Of a DNA stretch of 64,000 nt, positions 35,023 to 48,630 are shown in pieces. The stretch is from assembly GCF_018320785.1 (NCBI RefSeq), contig NC_054872.1, positions 25,502,769 to 25,566,768 on the forward strand, read 5' to 3'. This DNA comes from Cheilinus undulatus. Taxonomy: Eukaryota > Chordata > Actinopteri > Labriformes > Labridae. The number at the start of each line of letters is the position of its first letter. Positions within the stretch are counted from its first letter, which is position 1. Below the pieces are notes generated by a model, which searched no databases, was not told where the DNA came from, and saw only the letters and a program-made list of their open reading frames with translations. The translations under genes were made by a program, and so were the position numbers.

Positions 35023-35699
35023 TTCTCCCCTGCGTCAGCATTGGTATGGCTTGCAGGATTTCATACTCTTCTCTTTTCCTATCTACGATGAAGGTGTCGT
35101 CCAATGAGGAAGCTTATAAGGAGAACTCGGCCTAGCCATATGTACTGATCTTCAGTTTTGTGCTGATAGTAGTAGTAAATCAACGGTAATATGAAGGCGA
35201 AGATTACTATTTCATTCATTGTTTACACAATACAAGCTAGGGCATTATTCAACATGCTGACATCACCAATCAATGTAAACTATATAGACATGTAACCCAC
35301 GTAGCTGATGAGAGTATCACGTAGGTTAGTCATGTAAAGTCTTTTTGTCCGTTTGCAATTATTACAGTGTGTTAGCAAAACCATCCAAACCAAATAAACC
35401 TGGCACAAAAATTAAGAAAATGTGTGTTTGGTTCATTATTTCTTTGTTGTAACAATGTACCATTGGAAAGCCTGCTTATTTCCCTTTTAAATGGCACCAC
35501 ATTTGTAAGGAACATCCATTTGTCAGATGAGCAGCAGGGCTAAGTATGTTAGTTGCCCTGAAAAATTTGCCAGATCTTCTCTACCACTGCCAAACAGTTT
35601 ATTCTGCTGTTGCTACTGACTCTTGTTGGGAGCCTCTGGTACTCCTAGGTGCTGAAGATCAGGTACCTGATTTGTTCCTGTTAATGCTCTTGTAACACT

Positions 35700-35826
35700 A
35701 CTTTTATTTGTCCTCTATTTCTATTGTGTTGTCCCAATGGCCTGCTTTTCTACGATACTTTTTGCTGCTTTAAATTGGAATTTCCCCTTGTGGGACTAAT
35801 AAAGGAATATCTTATCTTATCTTACT
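35700..35826 (+). repeat. LINE-type 3' tail with (TTATC)n
   Basis: GGAATTTCCCCTTGTGGGAC, then TAATAAAGGAATA and TTATC repeats, is the classical 3' end of fish L2/Rex-like retroposons. Confidence 0.6.
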
Positions 35827-38800
35827 TTAATCGTCCAATCCATAAATCAAGAGTCAATGGTAGGTTAACTTTTTGGGCATTGGCAGAGAAGATTTGGCCA
35901 AATTTTTATAGGCACAACCCACAAACTCAGCTCTGCTGCTCATCCCACAAATGCCCGTTCCTTACAAATGTGGACCATTTGAATATTTATTGTTCTTTGT
36001 AAGCACTTTTACTTCTTCATTACTATGAATACTTCTACTACCTCTATATCTATATCAAGTTAACATATGGGATTCCATTTTTTTTCTTTCCGTGTCTTAA
36101 TCACTCTTGTCACATTTATGGCATTCCTGCTGACTTATTTTCATGACTACACTTGATAGAGTATCTTTGTCACTGGGGAGGACTTTGCAGAATACCTGAG
36201 GCATTTCCCCCAGCACATATCAGCTCTTATGATTTTATACTTTTATTTTTAAATAAAAACAGCAAACCTGCACATTTCATGTGGCAGATTTTAACTGGGG
36301 ATGTTGTGGCTGCCCATTAAGCATCTCAAACCCCTGTCTGCAATAAGGCAACACCATTAACCCCTGTTTTAGAAGAACAAAAATGCAAAGGCTTATATTG
36401 ACACGGATTTTAAATTTACATTTCTTGGCAGATTGCTTTGCAGAGTTCAGCTCTTTGCTGCCGAAGTGACTCTGAGAAAACACAGCTGCTTCTCGGGAAT
36501 ATGATGTCATCACAGGACGACTCCTCCAGTGTTGATCTTTAATAAAGACAAAACCTTCATCAGTCAGTGACTTTCAGGGCCTGACAATCAGGAGAATACA
36601 GAGGAGAATAGCGCTGGTTGTTTTTAATGTATTTACTGTACATTCTGTACGCTCAGCTAAAATCACATTGAGAAAACTGTTGTGCTTATCAAAGAGCTGT
36701 GAGTGGGTGTTATGATAAAGTAAAGTGTATATTACTGACTCATGCAATTTGACACACCAGGTCATGAGTGACCCCAGAGCATCATTAACCGAACCCTCCC
36801 TGAGGTCACATCAAGGCAGACACAACTCAGGCTCTCACTCACTGAGTCCTGAGCCAGATCCAGATCCACAGAGACCTGTCTATTTTCTCTGCTCGAGCCC
36901 TGCAAGGCTGTGTTTCTCTATCAGCCTACTCATATCTATTGAAATAACAAACCGCAGTCCTCCACATGTATGAGGCTCCCACAGTTGACAGTGATATTCA
37001 TGTTCACTCCATTAAAAGTTTAACCGCAATGAGTGCAGTGCCAGCTCGCCAAGATGGATCAACTGCTCGGGATGAGAAAAGACAGGGAGTGTGTTCTTCA
37101 AAGAGAAGTCCCAGATAGCCTCTAATCAACCCTCAGGACTAACAAGGTCAAACAGCAGAGGTGGATGACAGCATTTTTCCCTTGTCTCAAAATGCCCTGT
37201 TCTTCAGAGAAATCCAGACTTCATATCAGGGGATTTCTGATAATGGCAGTGGAGTGGTGGTGAGAGCAGATCTGGGGTGTTGAATTGGGAGGTGAGGATG
37301 AAAACAGGCCTTTATAAGCTGTCTGGACACATAGGAGCCAGGACTCCTGAAGCTAGCTGTAAAAGAAAGCCTTTGAAAGCCAGCTGCTTTGAAGTTGCAG
37401 GTTCTAATCGTGGTAGTCCTGCAACAGAGCACAGTTTAACTTTGTCTGAGACTAAAGCCAACCCGTTCCTGGAATCTTATCTCATAAAAAGTATGAATTT
37501 TTGAAGAACAAATGGCTGATTTCAATCATTAAAAGTTGCACATGTGTGAGTGTGATAGATGTTCTGTTAAATCTATTCATGTCGCCCTAGTGACTCTGTT
37601 GGATATCAGACAGCTCCACCGCACAATGACACCTTATTAGCCACTAAGAACCAACAAACTTCAGTATGTTTTCACAGCTTGAAGCACAGGGTGATGTGGG
37701 GTCTGTGGAAGACCTGGCATCCCAGCAGTATAATCTCTGTTTTACACACACACACACAAAGGCTGACACACACTCAAAACAAACACAGGGCTTCCTCCAA
37801 GGGTTTGAGAAAGAGTTTCACCAGTCTAACTTTACTCACAAAACAACACAATACTATGAAGGAATAATAAAAACAGTGAATCACTGAATCCTGCATGTTA
37901 CTCACACTTACTAACCCCTGACTGCTCATGGAGATTTTAATTTCAAAATCAGTTTTATCTTCTGTATCTGTTCCACTGCAAAACCCAAGCCTCAAGTCTT
38001 CTTGGTTGTGCCATCAGCTGTCTATAAAGCCACTTCCACCCAGCAGACCACACACAAATGCACCCAGTCTACTCTAGCGTGAAGACCTGTGCATTGACCC
38101 GTACAGAGAGAATGTCTGTTCAGAGTTACAGTAGCGTTCTCAAACTTTAGTTCAACTTTAGGAGTCTAACAGGACTCTATTACTGTTTGTTGCACAAATC
38201 ACACAAAGGTGAGAAATACCCAAGCTCAAAGGTTATCTTAAAAGTCAATTTCTCCTCCATGAAATATGCAGTGATCTTTATTTTTTTAGATGTTTTTGAA
38301 AGCTGTTGATTTCAACTTTCTGTATTTCAAAGTGTTGAATTTAATAACCATAAAAGCATGGCCTTCGTATTTGACGTCACATGTGAATTTTGCTAGGCCA
38401 CTTCATTTCATTTCATTCATTTTTTCATTTTTTATCCATATTTAATCAGTCACTCAGTCTATTATTTAAACTGCATTTATTGTGCTATTGTGAAATATTA
38501 AATTTTGTGTAATGAAAGTTAATTGCAAAAATCTCAAAGTATAATTTCTGATTTTTGAATGATGTTAAAGTTGGCATATTGCCATATTTTGATGATTTTG
38601 TTTGTCATTATGAAAGACCAAAAAAAGTTTTTTTTTTGAAAATTTGCGGTTTATAGTGCTTAGTACATAACGAGCGAGAAGGACAGAACCAAAGTAGACT
38701 TTAACAGAACAAGAGAAAATTGAAGATCGAATGTATAGGTTGAGAATAAAACTATTTAAAACAATTTAATTAACACTGCTGCAAAAATAAAAGGTCTTAA

Positions 38801-40170
38801 ATATGTTTTTTCTTATCGTACTGACTATGTAGAGAGTTCTGATTAAGAGATATTAAACCTTTCCGCTGTTTTAACCTTGACAGTCACAATGCCTCGTCCT
38901 GAGAAAATCTTGGGGTTTTCACATTTCATTTGCTGCCATAAAGGTCAAAACGTCGTTTTCACAGATGAACCTACCTCACGTCTCCAACATCTGTTTGGAT
39001 TGAGTGCAGTCAGATTTCCCTTATGACTGCGGTTCTCCTTTCCTATAATGTTATTCCCGCCTTTCCGTTACCCATGTGGTGTTTTTCATCAAGGTAAAGG
39101 TAAAGAGTATTGGAAAAGATTTGGGGAATAATTTTTCGTTGAATTTTTGGATGGACCCACAGACTCAGGTGTCTTTTGGTCAACCTAGATGAAGAAAAAG
39201 AGGTAGAGATGTAGCAAGCCTTAAGTGTAGTGTAGAAAGCAGCCACATTACTCTTTTCCTTAGTTAGTTCCTCAGTACGTTTCCTTAGAGTTATATAAAA
39301 AAAAAATCCCTTTCTTTCAAAGTGGGCAGTTTTATATGAATGTTAATGTTGTTTCTGCATCTTTTGCAGCCAGCCATGTGGGCATCTTGGGGAAATGCAA
39401 TTTTGTTGGACTTCTGCGTTGGTTACATTTTTTTGTTGCCACTTATTGCCTCTTAAAAAATGCATGGATCTAAAATGTTGCTTTTTTTTGCTATTTATCA
39501 GAACATTAGATGACAAGTATTTAAAATCTTGAGGAAGACAAAACACAGTTAAGTTATATTTTTCATAAAGATTTTAACCAGCTCATAGCCAATATTTAAC
39601 CTAGCTTGTGAAAATGTCTGTTTGCTAGCTTACATTGTTCACAGTTAGCTTTAATTCTGTAAGTTCACTGTCCATTCACATTACCACTAGCTACTAGCTC
39701 GATAGCTAGCACTAATGTCAGCAGACCTGCATTACTATTAAGAAACTGTAAGCTAGAGATGTTTAAATTTAGATGGTAATATGTTGTTTTTAATAGAAAA
39801 TACAGTCTGAAAAGAATTCCTCTGTCTGTTGGCTTTTGAGTTGCTGTTTAAATAGCAAATGATATCACAGTACAAGAATGTTCATTTATACTGTATGTGT
39901 TTACATTATTTGAACAGCTCAGGACTACAAGGCTGTTACTGTAGTTAGAGAAAAAGTGCTGCAGTGGAAATCTGGTCTATTGCCTCACAATAAGAGGTGT
40001 TGCTTGCATTTTTTCCCTCCAGTTATGTATCATTGCGTTTAAACTAAAGAATGTTACATGTTGAAATGATATGGTTTTGCACACATATGCTTGCGAAAAA
40101 AAACATCTACACACAAGAGTTACAGTGGCTTGTGCCTTCAATAACACAATGACCTGTCAGAGAACAAAAT
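35827..40170. other. Unique non-coding stretch
   Basis: No gene, exon or RNA gene supported. A short (AC)n tract occurs at 37744-37757 and AT-rich DNA at 38.25-38.83 kb. The 38.9-39.25 kb part is more balanced and repeat-free. Confidence 0.5.
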
Positions 40171-40179
40171 GGTTAGAGC

Positions 40180-40530
40180 TATTTATGAGAACAAAAAACT
40201 AACTCAACAATTAGACCACTTGTGACATACATCCACCAGTGATGCAACCTGGACACATCATCAGTGATGTTACCTGGAGTCCTCAAGTGTTTAAGGTCTT
40301 TCGAACGTCGTGCACTCTCTTCCTGGTGACCCAGCTGAGGTTGATCAAACCCCAGCTTGTGTCCAGGTAGCGCTACCCTACCCATTCTCTTGATCCACAG
40401 TCACTTTGAGGCAACCTCAGCCACCCCAGTGGCCTCCTTGATGGCTCTTTGCCTCCTGGCCCCTGTGATGCCTAGGATGTTATAGACCCTGCAGAGGGAC
40501 TGGCCTGCAAACTCAATAATTGATGCTTAT
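40180..40530 (-). mobile_element. Possible non-LTR retrotransposon C-terminal fragment
   Basis: Minus-strand reading gives LAGQSLCRVYNILGITGARR, then QRAIKEATGVAEVASKLWIK (with a stop), then a GC-richer 3' part. This is similar in style to the C-terminal tails of unnamed fish reverse-transcriptase proteins. No catalytic motif is present; low certainty. Confidence 0.3.
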
Positions 40531-41809
40531 AGTGTAGTTTTATGTAGCAGAGCTTGAAGTGTACCGAGGGTTGCTGGTATTAAGCATGCACATTGCTATT
40601 TCGTTTGGAAGAAAAAGAAGGAAAAGATGAAACCCAGCAGCAGCATAGCACCAGAAACAATGCCCCAGTTACTCCTGATGGTTCACAGACCTCACTGTCA
40701 ACTGGTTTTATAGTTTTTTTTCTGAAGGAATAGTCCCAATGAAAAGTTTATGCTTATACAAAGCAGTTTACAGACCCTGCTCAGTCTACTGTCTGATACT
40801 GACCCAAATAAATGTTGAATTTCATCTTTCTAACTTTATAATAAAAACTTAGAGTTTAAGATGAGACATGCAGAGGAAGTGAGACTACACAGTAAATACA
40901 TGTGTCTCTCTACTCTGTTACTACAGAAGATGGTCAATTCAGTGCTGGGATTTGATGGCAGTCCAACACTCGGATCTGACATAATTACTCTATTAGCCCA
41001 ATATCAAGACTTCTGAAAACTGTCATCTTAATTTAGTATCTTTGGAAGACGGTCTTTTCACAAGAGCACACCCACTTGCAAAGTGCTTTGCAGGTGCATA
41101 CTGGATGACAAAGATACATGAGTGAATAAATAGTTCTTACAGACTGCTGTCACACTTCCATGAGCTATCTCTCATTTTATTTGTCATATTTTGAGCATAA
41201 CTGGCTTGTCAAAGACCACCTGACTGGAATGTCACCCTCATACTCCAAACATAATAAAACAAAAACTTAGAGTTGGAATTGTAACAACAGTGTCTTTATC
41301 CACAAGTGAGGCTTGAAGCATAGTTGGACAGCAGTATAACATGCAATGTCACATTGACTTATGTCAGTGATGAGCCGCATATTGTCAGTAGTCCGGTGTG
41401 GTTCTTCATTTGAAACCACAAGTGCTGCTGGGACTCCTACCAGCCCCAGTAATAAGGGCTCTGTGTGGAGAGGGGAGGTCAAACAGAGTGCTCCAGCTGC
41501 ACATGAGGATGAATAGTGTGCACTGGGATCATGGGCAGAGGTGTGGGGGCGAGGGAGGTGCGGACATAGGGAGTGATCAGAGGACTGAGGAAGGGTCCCC
41601 TGTCATCTGCCAAAAAATCTGTAGAGGATCACATTGGCTAACTAAAAATCAGAGAGATATATAGAGATGAATAGGTTAGATGGACAGACAGGTGGGCCAG
41701 TTGTTATATGTAGTGATAGATGTAGTGAAGGATAAATAGCTAACTAGATGCGCCTTTTCCGTGCAATTCCAGTACTGCAGCAAAGCTCCACCATCATTAT
41801 ACCTCAAGT
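40531..41809. other. Unique non-coding stretch
   Basis: Nothing gene-like or repeated is recognised. A GC-richer part lies at 41.40-41.62 kb. Confidence 0.5.
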
Positions 41810-42206
41810 CAGGAGTGTCCAAACTATGGCCCAAGGGCCAAATGCATTCCTTGGCCCATTTTTATTGGCACACAGCAGATTAACTAATAGAATAATAGAA
41901 TAACTAATTTTATTTGGTTTCAGCACTAGGCAGTGCTATCGGGCTTATTCTGTAAACAAACATTTTGACAGGAGAATTTATTGATGTGCTTCTTTTTTTA
42001 ATAAACTGAGACAACACTGTAAATGGTATACATATCATCAGCCAGTCTCCCCTCTCTCATGCATAGAGCATCATTCTAATCCTGACAGGAGGTTCAGTGG
42101 TGGATTTACTAACTTTATATCCTACAGGTGAGGTATATGAAAGAGGCCCCACCAACCTGTTAATTTTCCATATGTGGTCCTCAGTGGAAAAGTTTGGACA
42201 CCCCTG
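41810..42206. mobile_element. Complete non-autonomous hAT-like element, 397 bp
   Basis: The left end CAGGAGTGTCCAAACTATGG is mirrored by the right end, which reads CAGGGGTGTCCAAACTTTTC on the reverse strand. CAGGGGTGTCCAAAC is the signature of Charlie-type hAT elements. The flanks share AAGT next to the ends, compatible with a decayed 8-bp target duplication. No transposase. Confidence 0.75.
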
Positions 42207-43688
42207 GCCTAAGTCATTCATATTGATTTCAAAATGGAGTAATTTTGGTGTCCCCGTCTATTTATTGACATTGCTTTATGGCGTAATTCAAGAGATCACA
42301 ACACAATGTTTTTTATTTCTTTTTACTGTGTATGTTTTGAATATGTATTAATATATTAAAATGACATGGTGTTCTACTTCACCCTCTAAGAGTTTATTGA
42401 TGTGGCTTTCAGTCCCATACACTAAACAAAATAAATTCAAGGACCTTTTCAAGCAGTCACTGCTAAATTATATGAGGTAGTAACAGCACTAACTCTCCTC
42501 TGAACCGCAGCTGTGTTCCCATCTCCCCCAGATTTCTGCTCACCTCTGCTCCTCCCTGTGTGTCAGTCAGAGGCGACCTCCTCCTCCGCCTTCAGTCAGA
42601 GCAATCTGTCAGGACACAATAGGCTACCTCTCTAGCTCTGTTGTTTTAGGAACAGGAACCCTACAGCCTGCTTGTCCCTCCCTCTTCTGGTTGACAGAAA
42701 TTAGCCAAGAAGACACTCTTCTGTGAGGGATTTATCTCATCACTCTCAGCTGAGTGCCGTTATTTTTCTTCTCATGGTTTTGTTTACTCTGACTCATCAA
42801 TGTGGAAGTTGTGTTGTAATGGCCACCCAGCTCAGGATCCCCAGAAGAAGTCAGTTCATCCACTTAGGACAGCACTGAGAAGGATAAATTACATAAACTT
42901 AATGTTTCCCCTTGAGTCAGGCACATCAACGATTTACTTATCGGCATAATCAACATTACATTATTTCTTTGCTAGGGTAACCTGTAGTGCTGTTGTTTTA
43001 GAGGGGATTGTGTGGACTTTATTCAGATACTGAAGACTTGTATCTGTTAAAAACATTACTGGATGTTGTGACATGTAAACACCTGCAGCTGCGGCTGTTC
43101 TCACCATCTGCTGGACATTCTTTAAGTGAAAGGCTGGTAACAAGAATGTGTCTGTATAAAAATAAGCAGCAGTAGTTGTGAAGAAAATAGTTCAGTGTAC
43201 CTTTAATGTTCTATGGACAAGACATATTACATAACTATAGATGCTTTTATACTGCTTTCATATTCCACATACTAATTTAAAGGGAAAAATATTATACTTG
43301 AAGACTAATAAGATGGCTGAAACTAGTTCTCAGATTTGAAGTCAATAAAAACAGTAATTTTAAAATTTTGATCATTGTAAAAAATCAATATAGTTGCCTT
43401 GTGTCCCCATACTATAAGGAAGCCAAATTTGAGGCATTTGTTACTCTAAGATTCTTTTCAGAAGGTCTAAGTCTAAGCAGACTGTGTACTCACCTTTATT
43501 AACTGTTTTAAAATCAGGTTAACCAAGTCTGGTTTTTTACTTTTAACCTTTGGTCTCTTAACCCTTACCCTTCTTTGTAATCTAACTGGTCTCTTTTGAC
43601 AACAGAAGATAGTCCTGTTAGAGAGCCAGTTTCCTGTTTATTTTATCTTGGGTTTTTTTTGTTTGTTTGGTTGTTTTTTTAGTAAAGC
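42207..43688. other. Unique non-coding stretch
   Basis: No genes. A pyrimidine-rich, GC-richer block at 42.49-42.72 kb has no ORF. Confidence 0.5.
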
Positions 43689-44170
43689 AGGGGTGTTAGT
43701 ATTAATACGTTAATTGCAATGTGATTAAGGTTCATAACTATTTGTCCCTTTCAACGCACCTTGGTGAAGCTACTGCTACCTTCTGTGGCCACATTGATCT
43801 GCACCTCAATGTTTCATGTCACTGTAAGAAAAACTTCACACCCAGCTCAGTGGAAAAAATCAAAGTAATTTGCACCATGCTATATGAACATTTTACATTT
43901 TTAACATTCCCTTTTTTCCTTTTCAGTCCATAACAAGTTCCTTTTTCCCCTGCTAATGTCCTAATCTTGAATCAACCCAAAGGTCCTTGTAGGCAGGTCT
44001 GTATCTAACCAGGAAGTGAGTACCTTAAGTTGAAGAATGTATAAAAATCCCAAATGTAACAAAAACAAATGCAAATAGAGGAATTTTAAAATGTAGCAGT
44101 GAAAAAGTGATGAACTATGGTATATCTTAGATTGATCACACTTAAAAAATTTTAAAGTTGACAGCCCTAG
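43689..44170 (+). mobile_element. Non-autonomous hAT-like element, copy 2
   Basis: Same family and orientation as 19288-19831: TATTAATACGTTAATTGCAA just inside the left end, shared TCCATAACAAGTTCCTTTTT, and right end GTTGACAGCCCTAG. Confidence 0.7.
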
Positions 44171-46620
44171 AATAAATGAATTTTTTTTTGCTACAACAAG
44201 GCACACCATTCACTAAGGACTGGAGCTTGACGATATAAAATAAACGTTTTATACCAGGGATGTTACCAGTTAGCAGGTTTCAGCCACCTTCAAGACATTT
44301 TGGGGAGACGGTATATTTTCATTTTTCATTTATTGAAGAACAATTGAGCACAAATTAAGTAAAATAGAAGCACATTAATACAGTAGGTCAAAACACTGCT
44401 GCTTCTGCCTGTTCCATTAAAAGCCAAATTGGAAACAAAAAAAGAGAAGCTTGGTAGCCAAGAGAGCTGGCTCTTACTGAGCTGAGTCAAATGATCCAGA
44501 TCACTAAAAAGAGCCAGAATTCTGATCACTGTTCTGTTTCTGAATGCATGTCTATTGCTTTTAATACATTTTTGTAAGAGTATTTCCTCTTGTCAAGATG
44601 CTAATTCCAACAGCGTCACTCTAACAGTCCCCAGATGACTGCTTACAACAGCAGTGTATAGTATGAATAGAAAGGTCTGTGGTTTAAGGATGAAACAAAG
44701 TCTGTTTAAAATGTCTCCTTTTGAATAATAAGACATGATTGAGGGCCACTTGTGAAGTGCTCATTATCACGATGTTGTGCTGAAATCCTTAACATTTCCC
44801 TGTCTGATTCCCAGCCTTCCTCCATCTGTTTTTTACATCATTGTCACACTGAGAATGTCACGGTTGGTACATCAGACCTGTCAGCACACGCCCCCTCTGC
44901 ACCTCCCCCGAACCATCATGGTACACCTGACAAAACCTCTTACTGCGACGTAGGATGTGATCACATCAACTCAAATAAACTGTCTACTAACAGAGGGAAG
45001 ACTGCCATTAATCCTCTGACTGCAAAAAAATCACTCTACATCAGAGCCTTTGTTGTGGTCTGAGATGCGGACGCTTCCTCGGATGTTTATCAGAAATCCT
45101 TTAAGCCTTGTTTGTGTCTTTTAGTTCTTCCTTAACCTTCATCATGATTTTCTGCAGTGACGAAATGCTCTTCTTTCTGTGAGGTTTCTTGATGGAAAAA
45201 GTGAGAGTGAGAGCAAAGTGAGGTGTCCAAGGATGTGGATGGTGATTACTCACAAAGTCGCTCTGAACGCTGCCAAACACTGCAGGTTGTTTCTTTTTTT
45301 CTTTGTGTGAGTCATTTAGTAACAGAGCTTCTTCCTTCCCAGCGGTGGTCATAGGAAGAGGCTCCAAACAGGCTGTTAGTCAGCACAAAGGCATTGAACT
45401 CTGGGCAACGATCGACACCTTGTAACATACACCGCAAACATTTTTGGATAAAAATGGAAACACAAAAACTACTAAAAATCTATAAAACTACAACAGAGTG
45501 TGTATCTCTATGATATGAACAAAACTGATCACAGATGTAGCTGTTCGCAGAAAGATTATCCATTCATATTTACAGAAATCCTTTTAAAGCTTAGAAAGGC
45601 AGCTGAATTATTGTAGTGAGTCTCTAAAACACAGCTGATTAATGAAGTGCAGCTCTGTAAAGCCTTATTTTTCTGACTTTTCTAATTGCTGAACTCTCTC
45701 AGCTTTCACATCATCCATTACCACATTATTAAGGTGCAATGAGAAAAGGGGTAGTTAGAGGGAGGGTGAAGTGGAGGGGTGGTGGGGTGTAGGAGACACT
45801 AGCAGCACCTTTTGCAGTGTGCATAAATCAGCAGGCTAATAAATTGAAAGCTAAATGACTTCTTGCCCTCAACATATATCATGGAGGCAAACCAAATGAA
45901 GCCTTATATACCCCAGAGGACAGAGGAATGCTTCTGTTCATAACAGTGATTTGTGGATCGCTCCCTTGGCTGCTGGCTGCAGAATCCCAGTAAAACTGTT
46001 TGGACTTGGACTATGCTAGCATAGTTATGTATATGAGGCATATGTCAGCATGTATAGAGAAGCTTGAAAGAGTAAAAATAGCAAAAGGACCCCTAAATCC
46101 AACCATTCCTTTCTCTGCTCTTATTTTTAAATTATAAATCTACTAAACTACATCTGCTGTCTTTTATTGTTACAGTAGTTATGTAAGACTTTTGTTCAAA
46201 GTATTTTTAGCAGTGTCTAGTTCAATGTGATTTTGTGACATGCTGCTGAGTAGTTCAGGATACTTAATTCATTTTTTATGGTCATCAGTGCAGGTTAACA
46301 AAACGGGAGACTCACTTAAATGAATGTCTGTGTACTAAGCAGGAAACTCACCCATTATCAATTCAATGGCGCCACCCACTGGATTGAAGCTTCTCCTTCC
46401 ATGAGTAAAGGTGATACAACCAATGCAAAGCCTTGTTTTCTATGTATACTTTTAAGGATTACCTATAGAAATACTTATTTTGAATCCCCTCCTCAAATAC
46501 AGTTAGTGACAACCAAATAAAATACAGCAAATGACTCATCAGTAATAAAAAGGCAGCTCATTGTGGCTTTTGAAGTGCAGATTTCTTTGTTAAATTACTG
46601 AAGAAAGATTAAACTATTTA
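44171..46620. other. Unique non-coding stretch
   Basis: No gene supported. The 45.55-45.92 kb part is repeat-free with clustered homeodomain-type motifs (GCTGATTAATGAAG, GCTAATAAATTGAAAGC). It is the best candidate regulatory block between twist1 and macc1. This is inference from composition only. Confidence 0.4.
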
Positions 46621-46624
46621 AGCA

Positions 46625-46770
46625 AAGGTGGAAAAAGAACACGAGTATCGTACTCAAGTGAAAGTATATTTACTCTAGTTAAAATTTACTTAAGTAAAAG
46701 TCCTGGTCTAGAAATCTACTCAAGTAAAAGTATTTAATTTAAAATTTAAGTCCTGAGTAGCAACTGAGGA
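46625..46770 (+). repeat. TACTCAAGTAAAAGTA-type dispersed repeat, copy 1
   Basis: Repeated ACTCAAGTGAAAGTA, ACTTAAGTAAAAGT and ACTCAAGTAAAAGTATT motifs. The same repeat recurs in direct orientation at 48455-48630 and more loosely at 2015-2170. Confidence 0.6.
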
Positions 46771-47039
46771 GTTGTACCGTAACATGTTATTTCCTTATTG
46801 GCAAGAACAACAAGAGAATAGATCTCCAACCAGGTTATTCAGGTAAAGTCACACCTCTATAATAAAGTAAAATACGCAGAAACATTGACAGTGTTAATTT
46901 AATTCCTATCGTTAAATTTAACTCTGTATAAGTGTATATATCACTGCATATAGTTAAACTACACTTGTGAAACTTTTACAAGACAGAGCTGCACTGACTC
47001 TTGAAAATCTGTGGCAAGGGTCTCCTCTGACCAATAGTC

Positions 47040-47100
47040 CCTATTTGCAGGCTTGCAGGCAGCAGTTTGAGGACCATAGATTCAGGACCATAGAAATAGA
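47040..47100 (+). repeat. Inverted-repeat arm (partner at 48045-48110)
   Basis: GCAGGCTTGCAGGCAGCAG and GATTCAGGACCATAGAAATA are found again in reverse complement at 48045-48110. The arms flank the MITE at 47401-47972. Confidence 0.65.
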
Positions 47101-47400
47101 ACCCGTGTTTTTTTTTTTTATCACAACAGCGCCACCCAGCGAAGTAGAGGAGCATTGCAATTAAATTGCTTGAGTTGACATGACTTTGATTGGCAGGAAT
47201 TTAAAGTTAACTTGAAGTCATTTTTCATGATGTTTTTTTTTTCCATTTTATATAACTGTTTTAAACATGTTAAACCATTGTTTCCCCCAACATCTTTGAT
47301 CCACCAATAAATCTGTAACTCTTTATCCAAACTTTTTTTTAAAAATTTCCACTAAAAACAACATGAAAGCATTGCTCTATCGCCCATTGCTGTTGTAAAT

Positions 47401-47972
47401 TAACCTGGCATGCCAGATGGACACATCCATCTGGTAAACAACTCACTGACAGCATTTGGGAAAAAGCAGAGCCTTTGAAAAAAAAAAAAAAACTCGGAAG
47501 GTGATTGGATGAACCTTCTATCTGTCACATCTTTATGGGGCAATCAGAGCAACAAAACTCATGATGTAGCCACTATCAAGCTGCGCCCCTACCGAAGGAG
47601 TTATCTTCATAGAGAACTGCATAACGCGAACCATGGTGACTATAGACATGCCAGTAAACAACTTTTGTAGTTTTTGAAAAGAAAACATCTCAATACTGTT
47701 CTTTGTTCTTCTTTTAACGAAGAAATGTTGTCAAGTTCTGATAAAACTGGTGCTTTAGCAGCATCCACGCCATCTTCTACCATAAGTGCACTAGCCTCTT
47801 GTCGCTGCTTGTTTATGTCATGACTCCACTGCGCCCGAAAGTACTGCCCCTCGACACTGATTGGTCCTGTCACTTTCTAACGGGGCCCAAACGATTCAGA
47901 CTGGAGCTTTGCAAGATGGATTCCCCAGTGAGAAACACGGAATCGGGCGTATCCATCTGCTTTGTGAGGTTA
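47401..47972. mobile_element. MITE with 9-bp target-site duplication, 572 bp
   Basis: Begins TAACCTGGCATGCCAGATGG and ends, read in reverse, TAACCTCACAAAGCAGATGG. It is flanked on both sides by GTTGTAAAT (47392-47400 and 47973-47981). A palindrome CCAGATGGAcacaTCCATCTGG-type structure sits at the left end. There is no transposase. A 9-bp duplication suggests a Mutator-like or related donor. Confidence 0.75.
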
Positions 47973-48044
47973 GTTGTAAATGGTAGCAATAGCAATAGCT
48001 AGCTATCTGTATTCAGACAAATGCTCATAAACAATGCACATGTC

Positions 48045-48110
48045 CTATTTCTAAGGTCCTGAATCTGCAGACCTGAAACTAATGCCTGCAAGCCTGCAGA
48101 TACACCCTTC
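48045..48110 (-). repeat. Inverted-repeat arm (partner at 47040-47100)
   Basis: Reverse complement of the left arm. Together the arms define an older element of about 1.07 kb, into which the 572-bp MITE was inserted. Confidence 0.65.
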
Positions 48111-48454
48111 TCACTTTGACAAGAACAATGCAGTCAACTTCATAGCAAGGTGATGCATACCAATGCACAACACATCCTTTCAGAGCACCTGGAAGTCACA
48201 GATGTGAACTCTAACTCAGTGGATACCTTCTCTCGTGGTGCAAATGTGTCTAACAACAATAATAACACAATCCACTGGAAACATGAGTAGAAGAACCCCA
48301 ACAGGCAACATCCAGACACAACTAAACATATACAAAACACACCTAAACACTCTTCCCGAGGGCATGATGGGAACTCTCTCCCTCAGATTCGTAATCGCAG
48401 TGGGTAGAGCTTAGGTCCATTGACTCTGTATATGCTACCGTGCAGCTAAAAGAG

Positions 48455-48630
48455 GAGGAAAAGTACAAGAGTGTTGTACTCAAATAAAAATACAGTTACT
48501 CTGGTTGAAACTTACTTAAGTGGAAGGAAAAATATTGATTTCAAAATGAACTCAAAAAAGTAAAAGTGCATGAAAAACTACTTGGTTAAAGTAATTTGAG
48601 TGAATGTGATTAGTTCCTTTACACCCCTGC
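48455..48630 (+). repeat. TACTCAAGTAAAAGTA-type dispersed repeat, copy 2
   Basis: A direct-orientation match to 46625-46700, then a distinct right end in which AGTAATTTGAGTGAATGTGA precedes TTTACACCCCTGC. This is a frequent terminus in fish DNA transposons. Confidence 0.55.

Noticed and set aside
45101..45367. 88-codon minus-strand ORF rich in Lys and Ser
   Set aside because: Looks coding-like at first, but no domain, no splice or promoter signals and no family recognised; a random open frame is as likely.
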